A model generated the notes under the pieces. It saw nothing but the letters and a program-made list of their open reading frames with translations, had not been told where the DNA came from and made no database searches. DNA of 64,000 nt. It comes from Leptodactylus fallax. Taxonomy: Eukaryota > Chordata > Amphibia > Anura > Leptodactylidae. The position numbers were made by a program, and so were the translations under genes. Shown here one piece after another: positions 46,475-57,357 of the stretch (positions within the stretch are counted from its first letter, which is position 1; each line of letters opens with the position of its first letter). The stretch lies in assembly GCA_947044405.1 (NCBI GenBank), contig CAMRHE010000011.1, positions 7,918,501 through 7,982,500 on the forward strand, given 5' to 3'.

Positions 46475-48041
46475 CAGTCATGGCCAAAAGTTTTGAGAAT
46501 GACACAAATATTATATTTTCACATGATCTGCTGCCCTCTGGTTTTTATGTGTGTTTGTCAGATGTTTTTATCACATACAGAAATATAATTGCATTCATAT
46601 TATGAGTAACAGAAGCTTATATTGACAGTTAGAATGAGTTAATGCAGCAAGTCAATATTTGCAGTGTTGACCCTTCTTCTTCAGGACCTCTGCAATTCTC
46701 CCTGGCATGCTCTCAATCAACTTCTGGACCAAATCCTGACTTATAGCAGTCCATTCTTGCAGAATCAATGCCTTAATTTTGTCTGAATTTGTTGGTTTTT
46801 GTTTGTCCACCCGTCTCTTGATGATTGGCCACAAGTTCTCAATGGGATTAAGATCTGGGGAGTTTCCAGGCCATGGACCCAAAATCTCTATGTTTTGTTC
46901 CCTGAGCCATTTAGTTATCACCTTTGCTTTATGGCAAGGTGCTCCATCATGCTGGAAAAGGCATTGTTGAGCGCCAAACTGCTCTTGGACGGTTGGGAGA
47001 AGTTGCTCTTGGAGGACATTCTGGTACCATTCTTTATTCATGGCTGTGTTTTTAGGCAAGACTGTGAGAGAGCCGATTCCCTTGGCTGAGAAGCAACCCC
47101 AAACATGAATGGTTTCAGGATGCTTTACAGTTGGCATGAGACAAGACTGGTGGTAGCGCTCACCTCTTCTTCTCCGAATAAGCTGTTTTCCAGATGTTCC
47201 AAACAATCGAAAAGAGGATTCATCAGAGAAAATGACTTTACTCCAGTCCTCAGCAGTCCACTCCCTGTACCTTTTGCAGAATATCAGTCTGTCCCTGATG
47301 TTTTTTCTGGAGAGAAGTGGCTTCTTTGCTGCCCTCCTTGAGACCAGGTCTTGCTCCAAGAGTCTCCGCCTCACAGTGCGTGCAGATGCACTCACACCTG
47401 CCTGCTGCCATTCCTCAGCAAGCTCTGCACTGCTGGTAGCCCGATCCCGCAGCTGAAACACTTTTAAGAGACGGTCCTGCCACTTGCTGGTCTTTCTTGG
47501 GCGCCCTGGAGCCTTTTTGGCACCAATGGAACCTCTCTCCTTGAAGTTCTTGATGATGCGATAGATTGTTGACTGAGGTGCAATCTTTCTAGCTGCAATA
47601 CTCTTCCCAGTTAGGCCATTTTTGTGCAGTGCAATGATGACTGCACGTGTTTCTTTAGAGATAACCATGGTTAACAGAAGAGAAACAATGATGGCAAGCA
47701 CCAGCCTCCTTTTAAAGTGTCCAGTGGTGTCATTCTTACTTAATCATGACAGATTGATCTCCAGCCCTGTCCTCATCAACACCCACACCTGTGTCAATGG
47801 AGCAATCACTGAAACGATGTTAGGTGGTCCTTTTCAGGCAGGGCTGCAATGATGTTGAAATGTGTTTTGGAGGATAAAGTTCATTTTCTAGGCAAATATT
47901 GACTTTGCAAGTAATTGCTGTTAAGCTGATCACTCTTTATAACATTCTGGAGTATATGCAAATTGCCATTAGAAAAACTGAAGCAGTAGACTCTGTAAAA
48001 ATTAATATTTGTATCATTCTCAAAACTTTTGGCCATGATTG
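46475..48041 (-). mobile_element. Tc1-like transposon with DD35E transposase, apparently intact
   Basis: 1567 bp. Ends CAGTCATGGCCAAAAGTTTT and the inverse of CAATCATGGCCAAAAGTTTT, flanked by TA (46473-46474 and 48042-48043). The outer inverted arms are about 45 bp, and a second shared block (AAGTCAATATTTGC) lies about 180 bp in. It is inserted just before the BED finger of the hAT transposase. Confidence 0.9.
46652..47668 (-). CDS. Tc1-like transposase, DD35E spacing, intact
   Basis: An open frame of 338 codons from the ATG at 47668 (MVISKETRAVIIALHKNGLTG), a better start than the one 11 codons upstream because family members begin just before the first helix. There are two helix-turn-helix parts separated by APGRPRKTSK. 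The catalytic Asp is in IFSDESS (codon 149 of the chosen start), the second Asp in LFQHDGAPCH (241) and Glu in NSPDLNPIENLW (277), with 35 residues between the last two rather than Tc1's 34. It ends KKGQHCKY. No stop or frameshift. It moves its element by cut-and-paste at TA. A nearby decayed element (14444-16111) has the same 35-residue spacing. Confidence 0.9.
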   Translation of the reverse strand: MVISKETRAVIIALHKNGLTGKSIAARKIAPQSTIYRIIKNFKERGSIGAKKAPGRPRKTSKWQDRLLKVFQLRDRATSSAELAEEWQQAGVSASARTVRRRLLEQDLVSRRAAKKPLLSRKNIRDRLIFCKRYREWTAEDWSKVIFSDESSFRLFGTSGKQLIRRRRGERYHQSCLMPTVKHPETIHVWGCFSAKGIGSLTVLPKNTAMNKEWYQNVLQEQLLPTVQEQFGAQQCLFQHDGAPCHKAKVITKWLREQNIEILGPWPGNSPDLNPIENLWPIIKRRVDKQKPTNSDKIKALILQEWTAISQDLVQKLIESMPGRIAEVLKKKGQHCKY

Positions 48042-48043
48042 TA

Positions 48044-50380
48044 CTCGGCAGTGTGGCAGTTTTTTGTAAAGCCTCCGGGGAAGGTCAACATGGCCATATG
48101 TTCAATCTGTGGGCAGAAGGTGAAGCATGGCCAGGGTGCCAATGTTGGCACCACAGCCCTGCATCAACATATGCAGCGTCACCATAAAGTGGCCTGGGAG
48201 AACTGTGGCTCCAATGTGGTGATCCAGCCTGCCGCAGCAACCGCTGCAGAACCCTGTGACACGCACCCCATTTCAGGCAGTCAAGGCTCCACCACCTCAG
48301 CCAAAGGAAGCTGTGTGTCCTTCCCATCATCTGCTGGTCATGATGCTCCTCCTCCTACTAGTCAGTCATTGTGTCAGCAATCCATCACAGAAACGATTTC
48401 GAAGAGACAACAGTATGAGTGCACTCATCCAACAGTGCAGAAGCTGAACATGCTCCTGTCCAAGTTGCTGGTGCTGCAGTCACTCCCTTTCCAAGTGGTG
48501 GACTCTGCACCTTTCAGAGAACTCATGGCTTGTGCCGAGTTGAGGTGGAAAGTCCCAAGCTGTCATTCTTTGCCAAAAAGGCAGTACCAGCCCTGCACAA
48601 ATACAGTATGCTGAAGAGAAGATGGGCCAGTCTTTGAGCCTGTCGGTGTCTGCTAAAGTTCACGTCAGCGCCGACATGTGGAGCTGTAACTACGGTCAAG
48701 GACAATATATGTCATTTACGGCCCACTGGGTTAATGTGGTGCCTGCCCAGACACACCAGCAACTTGGACAGGTGACGCAGCTTCAGCCTCCGCGTTCTCA
48801 CGCCGTTGGTCCTGCATCAATGTCCGCCTCATCCTCCACTGTCTCCTCAGCCATCTGCAAGACATCCTAAAAATGTCAAGGAAACTTTGCATGCACTTAA
48901 GCCACTCGCACACCGCCAAGCACACCCTCCTTGAGCTGCAGCGGCAGAACGGCCTCCCACAACATAGGCTGATATGTGATGTTTACACCCATTGGAATTC
49001 CACCCTCCATATGTTGGATCGAATATATGAACAGAGAAAAGCCATAAACGATTTCTTTATTATCCAAGCGGACAGAGGTACTCCCCTGTGTACAGTTGTG
49101 CTAAAAAGTTTATATACTCAGGCAGATTTTTTGTTTTTTTGGCCTTTTTTCAGAGAATATGAATGATAACACAAAATCTTTTTCTCCACTCATGGTTAGT
49201 GGTTGGTTGAAGCCATTTATTGTCAAACTTCTGTGTTTTCTCATTTGAAATCATAATGATGACAACCAAAAACATCAAAATGACCCTGTTCAAAAGTTGA
49301 CATACCCCAGTTCTTAATACCGTGTATTGCCTCCTCTAACATCAATGACAACTTGAAGTCTTTTGTGGTAGTTGTGGATGAGGCTCTTTATTTACTCAGA
49401 TGGTAAAACTGGCTATTCTTCTTGGCAAAAAGTCTCCAGTTCCTGTAAATTCCTGGGCTGTCTTGCATGTACTGCACGCTTGAGATCTCCCCAGAGTGGC
49501 TCAATAATATTGAGGTCAGGAGACTGAGATGGCCACTCCAGAACCTTCACTTTCTTCTGCTGTAGCCAATGACAGGTCGACTTGGCCTTGTGTTTGGATT
49601 GTTGTCATGTTGGAACGTCCAAGTACGTCCCATGTACAGCTTCCTGGCTGATGAGTGCAAATTTGCCTCCAGTATTTGGTGATAACGTGCTTCATTCATC
49701 TTTCCTTCAACTTTGACCAAGATTCCTGTGCCTTTAGCACAACTGTAACTTCAACATTAGCCAGTGGCAGCTCATGCGGGACACCTGCCGTTTGCTCATT
49801 CCCTTTGAGGATGACACTTTGTTAGTCAGTCACCAGTACTACGGGATGAACAACGTCTTTCCACTGATTCATATCCTGGAAAAGATACTTTTCAATCTGG
49901 CTGGTCAGGGGACTTGAGATGTGGAGTCTATATCTCAAGGCCACATGAGCCCTGTGGGGGCTGAACTGGAGGATGAGGAGGACATTGGAGCACAAACAAT
50001 GTGTAGCTAAATGGGTGGAGAGGAGGAGCAGGAGCAACCAGAACAGCCAGAGGGAGATGAGGATGATGAGGCAGATGACCCAGACACACTGTTGGCAGTA
50101 TGCAGTGGAGATGGATGCAGGGAGTCCCTCGGAGTCACTTGCACAAATGGCCCGAAGCATGCTGACTTCCTTGCGCAGTGACAGCCAAATTGTCACCATT
50201 CAGCAGAGGGATAACTACTGGCTCTCCACCATGTTAGACCCCTGCTACTGGGGAAAAATGGGGGCCTTTTTTACACCCGCTGAGAGGGAGGACAAATTGA
50301 ACTACTATAGAGATATCCTACGCAGCAAGTTGGCTGCTGCCTATCTGCGCCATCGTCCATCCTCTCGCATGTCTGACCGG
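48044..50380 (+). pseudogene. hAT transposase with BED zinc finger, broken
   Basis: A BED finger opens the traces (YSAVWQFFVKPPG...AICSICGQKVKHG...TALHQHMQRHH; Cys-x2-Cys and the paired His are visible, 48044-48190). Next come HPTVQKLNMLLSKLL (48425), the region around the first catalytic Asp (VHVSADMWSCNYGQGQYMSF, 48660-48720) and the DVYTHWNSTLHMLDRIYEQ block (48975-49030). After a deleted Tc1 (49093-49745), WQLMRDTCRLLIPFEDDT (49760) and the dimerisation-type end YWLSTMLDPCYWGKMG (50215-50265) remain. Several frames are needed. The N-terminus is cut by the Tc1 at 46475-48041. Non-functional. Confidence 0.8.
49093..49745 (-). mobile_element. Tc1-like transposon, internally deleted
   Basis: Ends CAGTTGTGCTAAAAAGTTTA and ..TTTAGCACAACTG, with TA on both sides (49091-49092 and 49746-49747). 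On the minus strand, traces of the catalytic region remain (inverse of GACTGAGATGGCCACTCC = the PSQSPDL block). Only 653 bp are left. Confidence 0.8.
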
Positions 50381-50501
50381 GGGGGCCCTGAGAGCTCAAC
50401 TTGCACTGACATGGCAGCTGTGAGAGGGGGGTGGGGGTGGCAGGAGCAGTATCGGCTCCATCAGCATAATGGGAACAAAATGGAGAATATGGTTCTCCTT
50501 A

Positions 50502-50760
50502 TGGGTTTAGACACTAATAAACACCTTTAAATAAGTGATAATAACAGCTAAGAATTTTTGAATTATTATTGACAATACTGTTTTAAAAATGGCCTTCAAC
50601 TTTATACTGGCAACAAAATGGAAAATATTGCCCTCCTTATGGGTTTAGACACTAATAAACACCTTTAAATAAGTGATAATAACCGCTAAGAATTATTTAA
50701 TTATTATTGACAATACTGTTTTTAAATATTGCCTGCAACGTTATACTGGTAACAAAATGG
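50502..50760. repeat. Tandem pair of ~135-bp units in hAT right arm
   Basis: GGGTTTAGACACTAATAAAC...GACAATACTGTTTT...AACAAAATGG occurs twice (50502 and 50639), and inverted once at 44884-45000. Confidence 0.7.
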
Positions 50761-51544
50761 CGATTATGGTCGTTATTCTTTCCCCATGTTAAAGGCCTTT
50801 ATTACAGATAAGTGCAGATATTATTGGATGATAATTCAGTTTTCTTTGGCACAATAATACTGAATAATGTTATGCCTTGTAAGAACAGTGAATAAGCCCC
50901 TTATAGTAAAGGCCTTTAAAAAGGCTTCTTTTACAGATATGTGCAGATATTAGTGTATGATATTTCACTTTTTTTTGCTGTACTGCACTGCAAAAGGCTT
51001 GTGTTCCACCTTGATGACACAGATGTGAGTAATGAACAGCAGTAATAATGGCAGTGAGTTCTGCAATGTGAATTATGCTGCAAACTCTTGCTGTTAATGA
51101 CCCTGCAATCACCCCAAATTCGTCTCTCAATTCCTCCCTATGCTTTCCCTACAGTTCTAAGGCTCACCATCTTTCCCTGAACTTCTATATGTTTTCTAAG
51201 TCTTTCCCTAGCTCCTGCCGACATCTGTCCCTACAGTAAGAGCGATGTGTAATGACTGTACATCTAAAATGGCAGAGGGTTTTTATAGGGCTGTGACTTC
51301 ACAGGTCCTGCTGGCTGCTGATTAGCTGCACACTTGGCATTGTGGGTGATCCCGCGCTCCCAGAGTCCCTTCTTCCTTGTCCTAACATGTGCGGCAGCCA
51401 TTTTAAAAATTTTTAAAAAAAATGCAATTCCATGCATCGAAGCGTGAGGAAATCCGGAATCGTGGCGAATCGAAGATTTCCTGAAATTCGGATCGAATTC
51501 CACTTCTGCAGAATCGATTCGCTCATCTCTAAATGTAACCTCCC

Positions 51545-51800
51545 CATAATCAATAATACCCCCAAGTGCATGTTTAAATTAATAACTTCCCTGTGTACCC
51601 CCTTAAAATAGTGCCCCTTATTAATAATGACTCTATGTACCCCCATAAATAGTGCCCCTTATTAATAATGCCCCCTGTTTGCCCCCATAAATAGTGCCTC
51701 TTATTAATAATGCCCCCTGTGTGCCCCCATAAATAGTGCCTCTTATTAATAATGACCCCTGTGTGCCCCATAAATAGTGCCCCTTATTATTAATGCCCCA
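51545..51800. repeat. ~40-bp tandem repeat, GTGCCCCTTATTAATAATG
   Basis: About five units of CCCCATAAATAGTGCC + YCTTATTAATAATGMCCCCT. Copy 1 of the element has only one to two units (40370-40390), so the array expanded in this copy. Confidence 0.75.
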
Positions 51801-52164
51801 GGTATTTCCTAATTAAAAGGTAAACAAAAGGCAAAAAAAAAATTTGTGGGGTTCCAATACCCGGGACCCCCAGGATCAGCTGTTTGAATGAACCGTGGTA
51901 CCTGTGTAAGCGCCGTGACCCCTTCTCTGTTTACATATTGTCATTCATTTTCATAGCGGCCCTGTAATGTAACTACAGCCTCGTCCTATACACGTCTATG
52001 TGACAAGACTGTAATTATATCACATGGTAACTATAAACAGACATCGTGTGATATAAACAGGCGCCATGGACCCCTCATACAGCAGGTCAGTGAGGATTCA
52101 CTTTTCTCTTATTGATGATCTGTTCTCAGGATAGATCATCAATAAAAATAAGCTGGAAAAATCC

Positions 52165-52488
52165 TTAAGGCTAAGGCCCCACATGGCAGAAATGATACAG
52201 AAAAAAAAGCTGTGTTTTACAGTTCCTTCAAAGTGAATGGGATTCTTGCAAATCCCATCCACACATTGAAGAAAAATACGTGGAGCGGATGCACTGCGAT
52301 TTCCAAAGCCGTTAGAAATCGCAGCATGTCATTTATACCTACGGAAACGCTGGCGGTTCCCTATAGGTATAATGGAAGCAGAAAGTCCTCTGAAAAATGC
52401 TGCAGGAAAAACCGCAATGCATTACTGCAGCAGTTTTTCCTGCAGTGCTTTTTTTGCTGTGGAACGCTACATGGGGCCTTGGCCTTAA
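52165..52488. mobile_element. MITE, TTAAGGCTAAGGCCCCACATG ends
   Basis: Left TTAAGGCTAAGGCCCCACAT and right ATGGGGCCTTGGCCTTAA are inverted. 324 bp. Best preserved copy of the family also seen at 165, 1700 and 40754. Confidence 0.7.
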
Positions 52489-53155
52489 TAAAGCCCAAGT
52501 GCCACCTTATATTAATTGCCCCCTTATATTGTGCCCCTGATTCCCCTTGAAATAAATACTGCACCCCTAATGACCCTTTATATAAATGATCACCCCTTTA
52601 TGTTCATAATGACCCCTTATATAAATGATGCCCCCTAATGACCCCTTATATAAATAAACTCCCCCCTTGTATTCATAATGCCCCCTAATAGCCCTTATAT
52701 AAATGACCCATCCTATCGTCCTAATTCTCCCTAATGAATCCTCCCTTATAGTTATAATTCCCCCTCCTAACCACCCCTTATACTATTAAATTACCCACAA
52801 CTGCACTAAAAAACAAAAAAGGAAAGTTCTACTCACCTACCCGCGATCCTCTGATGAATGTCTGCCTCTCAGCACGGGAGGCGCGATGTTGTGACGTCAT
52901 CTCGCCCGCCTGTGCTGAGAAGCAGAGACGTTCGCTGTCTGTGCTCTTGGAGTCTTGTAAACCGCAGGCCTGAAATGGCTTGTAGTTTACAAGACAGTTA
53001 TTTGCAGGATTCATATTAACTAGATCTGCAAACACCGATCTAGTAAATAGTAAAGCAAGTATTAATGGCGGCCCTGGGGTGGGCCCCACAGAGTCAGTGG
53101 GCCCTGGGGCAGCTGCTCCCACTGCCCCCCCACTAGCTACACCACTGTGTGCAGC

Positions 53156-53779
53156 ACACTTGAGACTTACTTCTTAACAAAAATTAAGCAAACTTATATG
53201 ACTAGAAAAGTAACAAAAATATATATTTATTTCAATACATTATAAGTTCTCCATTATCTTGGCAAAATCAAGTTAACATATAGGGGGGTCTCAGAAGACA
53301 GCAAATGAAAAAAGCAAAAAAAAAAAAAAGAAAAGCCTTGTTATGAAGGCCAAATTAGACTGTTGTTAAGAGGTTAATACTGGGTATGTCCTCCTTGTAC
53401 CACCAAAACAGATTCTGCAAGATCTGTTTGAACAGATCAACTGTTTGAAGAGACTACAGAATTCAGGTGAGACCTGCAGCCGCTTCACTTTTCTGGCCAT
53501 AAGCAGCACCTTCTTGAAGCTGCATCATCAAATTTATGACAACCAAAATGGAGAGATAATAGGGCAGATTAACTAATGTTGTCTAAAGGTTAGAAAGTGC
53601 AAATCCAGACTAGACAGTGTTAAATTGCACCAGATTTATTAAAGTGTCTGATGCTGTTTGATAAATCTGTCGCATTAATAGACTGTCCAGTCCTTAGTCA
53701 ATAGGATGTAGCCACTTTCCACAAAGCCGTGATCCTTTCCCATGAAACCATGCTCCTTTTACATACATGTTGTCAAAGT
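53156..53779. other. Non-coding; no feature recognised
   Basis: AT-rich with an A14 run near 53318. The TCCTCCTTGTACCACCAAAAC stretch looks repeat-derived but has no partner end here. Confidence 0.4.
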
Positions 53780-53787
53780 GTCTATAA

Positions 53788-55421
53788 CAGGGGTCGGCAA
53801 CCTCTGGCACGCGTGCCAAGAGTGGCACGCGAAGCATATTTCCCTGGCACGGCAGCGGACTCCTCACCCAGCAGTTTTGATCGGACCAAACATGTTATAC
53901 TGTGTGCAGAGGCTACTATGGAGGATAGCACAGTGTGCTGGGGCCACTATGGGACATAATACCGTGTGCAGGGGCCACTATAGAGCATAATGCCGTCTGC
54001 AGGGGCTGCTATGGGACATATACCGTGTGCAGGGGCCGCTATGGGACATATTGCTGTGTGCAGGCGCCGCTATGGGACATATTGCTGTGTGCAGGGGCTG
54101 CTATGGGACAAATACTGTGTGCAGGGACTGCTATGGGACAAATACTGTGTGCAGAGGCAGCTATGGGACAAATACTGTGTGCAGAGGCAGCTATGGGACA
54201 AATACTGTGTGCAGAGGCAGCTATGGGACAAATACTGTGTGCCGAGGCCGCTATGGGACATAATACCATGTGCAGGGACTGCGATGGGACAAATACTGTG
54301 TGCAGAGGCAGCTATGGGACATATACCGTGTGCAGAGGCCCCTATGGGACATATTGCTGTGTGCAGGGGCTGCTATGGGACAAATACTGTGTGCAGGGAC
54401 TGCTATGGGACAAATACCGTGTGCAGAGGCCGCTATGGGACAAATACTGTGTGCAGAGGCAGCTATGGGACAAATACTGTGTGCAGAGGCAGCTATGGGA
54501 CATAATACTGTGTGCAGGGACCACTATGGGACAAATACTGTGTGCAGAGGCAGCTATGGGACAAATACTGTGTGCAGAGGCAGCTATGGGACATATACCG
54601 TGTGCAGAGGCCCCTATGGGACATATTGCTGTGTGCAGGGGCTGCTATGGGACAAATACTGTGTGCAGGGACTGCTATGGGACAAATACCATGTGCAGAG
54701 GCCGCTATGGGACAAATACTGTGTGCAGAGGCAGCTATGGGACAAATACTGTGTGCAGAGGCAGCTATGGGACAAATACTGTGTGCAGAGGCCGCTATGG
54801 GACATAATACCATGTGCAGGGACTGCGATGGGACAAATACTGTGTGCAGAGGCAGCTATGGGACATATACCGTGTGCAGAGGCCGCTATGGGACATATAC
54901 CATGTTGCAGGGGCCGCTATGGGACATAATACCATGTGCAGGGACCACTATGGGACATTATTCTGTATAACGGTGTGTTTTCTATATTAAGGATGTGTTT
55001 TTGCACAGAAAACTCAGGCTTTGTTTTTTTTTTTTTTTTGTGCAAAAATGCACCAGTTTTACATCGAATGAAAAAGTTCCAGTGGCCTAAGAATATAGCT
55101 GCATCCAGATACATAGTGTGTTTTTAACATAAGGATGCTGCCATACGGTGCTCCTGGACACTTACATTTACCACTAATTGGGGGCTGCACATGGACTTTC
55201 ATTGCTTCTAATCAGAAAGTACAGGAGCGTCCCAGGAAATAGCAGTAAATGCATGTGTCCTAAAGCATCTGGTGGCAGCACTTCTGTGTTATGGTTTGTG
55301 GTATATGACTTTAGTTTAGGGGTCGTCAGAATTACAATTATTGACCGGCACTCCAAGTACCTCATCTTTGATTTTTTTTATTAAAATCGGCACGCCGAAC
55401 AAAAAAGGTTGCCTACCCCTG
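53788..55421. mobile_element. hAT-like non-autonomous element filled by a minisatellite
   Basis: Ends CAGGGGTCGGCAACC and GGTTGCCTACCCCTG are inverted, and the exact 8-bp duplication GTCTATAA flanks them (53780-53787 and 55422-55429). GGCACGC/GCACGCC blocks inside each end extend the inverted match. No transposase. Confidence 0.9.
53905..54960. repeat. 30-bp minisatellite with ~272-bp higher-order period
   Basis: About 35 units of TACTGTGTGCAGAGGCAGCT + ATGGGACAAA, mostly 30 bp with occasional 31-bp variants. The marker variant ATTGCTGTGTGCAGGGGCTG recurs at 54081, 54353 and 54625, exactly 272 bp apart. The block of nine units was therefore itself duplicated. Confidence 0.9.
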
Positions 55422-55429
55422 GTCTATAA

Positions 55430-55726
55430 AGTTTGTAAAACACTTGATAATTGTGGAACAGAGTATGTTAGACAGTTACTTTACGCCAGAATTCTGGGAT
55501 TAATCTTCTCCAGTGTATTATATTCCCCAACCACAATGCAGTCACAATGATCCTGTCATTGTGACTCACCACGATGGGCACTGTTATAGTTGGCGTAGAG
55601 ACATCAGAGGGAAATTTGCTGCTGAGTGAAGAGGAGCAATCCCACTCTGTTTCTTATGTTAATCAGGTACATCAGGATTAAGACAGCACAGCAGCTCTTC
55701 AGTTTACACGCATGAAAGGAGTGTCA
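55430..55726. other. Non-coding; no feature recognised
   Basis: Ordinary composition, no repeat ends or genes seen. Confidence 0.4.
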
Positions 55727-56001
55727 GGGTACATTCACATGTAGGAATTTGCCGTGGATTTGGGGGGTGGATTCCGTTTGTGGATTGTTTTCAATGGAAG
55801 GCAGAGATTGCAGCACTAAACTGAAAAAATAAGTTGCCTGAGACTCAATTGCGTGGCTTGAGACTCCCTGCTGATTAGGCCCATTCATTTGGGTCTAATC
55901 AGCAGAGGAAAGCCGCAACAGAATGCCAATGCCTTGCATCAGCATTCCATTGAATGCTAGAGGAATTTCTCTTCATTTTCCGCTGTGTGAACATGTTGTT
56001 A
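55727..56001. repeat. MITE, GGGTACATTCACATG type
   Basis: The left GGGTACATTCACATGTAGGA and the right CCGCTGTGTGAACATGTTG are worn inverted partners. GATTAGGCCCATTCA/TGGGTCTAATCAGC forms a central palindrome. Confidence 0.5.
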
Positions 56002-56390
56002 GTAACAGTTACCAGCTCCACAAATATATCCATCTAATATCAAAACCAGGTGGCACAATAAAGGACTAGCAATTTTGAATTATGCCTGTGTGTCATGACT
56101 TCTCTTCATCTCCAGCAGTGTTCATAGAGAATCACTAAGTACAGTGTGCATTTAGAAATAATTATACTAAATCTGCCTGACTAAACACTATTAAAATTAC
56201 AAATTTTATTATAATTTACTGTTAAAACTGAGCTAAAATAGCCAGCCACTTGCATGTATCTTGCAGTGACTGTACAGGCTACCCTCCAAATGGCAAGTGG
56301 CATCCACAGGAGAAATTTCTAGGGGTCCTTAATTGTATACCTCAAATTTCCTCCTGTTATATATCATGAGGATTAATACTTGCTAGAAAG

Positions 56391-57062
56391 TTAAAGAGGA
56401 CCTTTGATGTCCTCATGTATATGCCGTTTAACATACCGCTAGAAAGCTGTCAGCGCACTGAATTCAGCACACTGCCGGCTTTCCCGGTATGTGACCCGGG
56501 GCTGGAGATATCAGCGGTCTTAGTTTCACCGTTCACCGTCAGAAGGGTGTTCCTGACAATCTAGCTGTGCTGTGAAGAACGCCCTCCCTGACAGTATTTC
56601 TCCATAGCCCCTTACTGGGGGGGAAGGGCGTTCCTTACAGCTCAATGTCATCACTGGGCAGTAAGGAACGCCCCCTCTGACAGTACTCATCCATAGCCCT
56701 GTACTGGGGGGGGCATTCCTTACAGCTCAGCGTCATCTCTGGGCGGTAAGGAACGCCCCCTCTCTGTACTTGTCTGTAACACTGTACTGTGAGAGGGGGG
56801 CGTTCCTTACAGCCCAGCTATGACGCTGAGCTGTGAGGAACGCCCTCCAGTACAAGTCTATGGGCGAGTACTGTCAGGGAGGGCATTCCTCACAGCTCAG
56901 CTAGACTGTCAGGAACGGCCTTCTGACGGTGAACCGTGAAACTAAGACAGCCGATATCTCCAGCTCCGGGGCACATACCGGGAAATCAGAATTCAGCACA
57001 CTGTCGGCTTTCTAGCGGTATGTAAAACGGCATATTCATGAGGACGTGAAAGGTCTTTTTTA
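56391..57062. repeat. Large palindromic (foldback) element
   Basis: The ends TTAAAGAGGACCTTT and the inverse of AAAGGTCTTTTTTA lead into arms that match through CATGAATATGCCGTTT, ACATACCGCTAGAAAGC, GAGATATC and CACCGTCAGAAGG. Each arm is about 300 bp. GGAACGCCC-type motifs repeat across the centre. No coding. Confidence 0.75.
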
Positions 57063-57299
57063 AAATGGAAATATTACTCTCTTAATCCCATAAATGACTG
57101 ATAAGCCTTCTCATTGACAGGAACTGTCACTGTCTATAATAAGGTGCTCTAAAGCTTGCTGTGTTGGTAGAATTATCTCCTCTATCCATACATTTATGAC
57201 ATCATTAATTAAAGTTGTGGGTGTAGACCAGGCAGACTCGTATATGTAAGTGAGAGTAATGATCTCAAAGTGTCTGCTGAAGCCCACCTCCCTCTTATA
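57063..57299. other. Non-coding; no feature recognised
   Basis: No gene or repeat end seen. Confidence 0.4.
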
Positions 57300-57314
57300 T
57301 CCACATTAAATTAA

Positions 57315-57357
57315 CCTGACACATTTCTCCTATTTTTTATCAATGATTCCTCAGAGG
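57315..57357 (-). ncRNA. Decayed hammerhead ribozyme
   Basis: Minus strand: CUGAGGA (one change from CUGAUGA), a weak stem II, GAAA, GUGUC and AGGUUAA. The flank TTAACCTGACAC is shared with 11651-11662. Stem I retains only CCU/AGG, so it is probably inactive. Confidence 0.4.

Larger units (their letters stand above)
44114..51531 (+). mobile_element. BED-type hAT transposon, 7.4 kb, degenerate and nested
   Basis: Ends TAGAGATAAGCGAA (44114) and TTCGCTCATCTCTA (51531) are inverted. The flanking 8-mers CATATAAC and AATGTAAC differ at two positions, as expected for an aged hAT duplication, and copy 1 (39970) lacks the insert at the matching site. It contains a minisatellite, an L2 fragment, two Tc1 elements and a broken transposase. 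Confidence 0.85.
43753..53147. mobile_element. hAT-like non-autonomous element, copy 2, carrying an inserted hAT
   Basis: The left end CAGAGGCGTAGCTTGGGG and right end CCCCCACTAGCTACACCACTG are inverted partners. The exact 8-bp target duplication TGTGCAGC flanks them (43745-43752 and 53148-53155). Its own length would be about 1.98 kb; the other 7.4 kb is the hAT at 44114-51531. No coding of its own. Confidence 0.85.

Noticed and set aside
47105..47456. Plus-strand frames opposite the Tc1 transposase
   Set aside because: Shadows of the intact minus-strand transposase.
53935..54807. Long open frame (290 codons) of repeated Cys/Gly/Met-rich sequence
   Set aside because: It is an artefact of a 30-bp tandem repeat, which keeps frames open in several phases on both strands; no domain and no start context.
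53905..54960. CRISPR-like appearance of regular repeats
   Set aside because: Units are contiguous with no unique spacers, and the DNA is eukaryotic.
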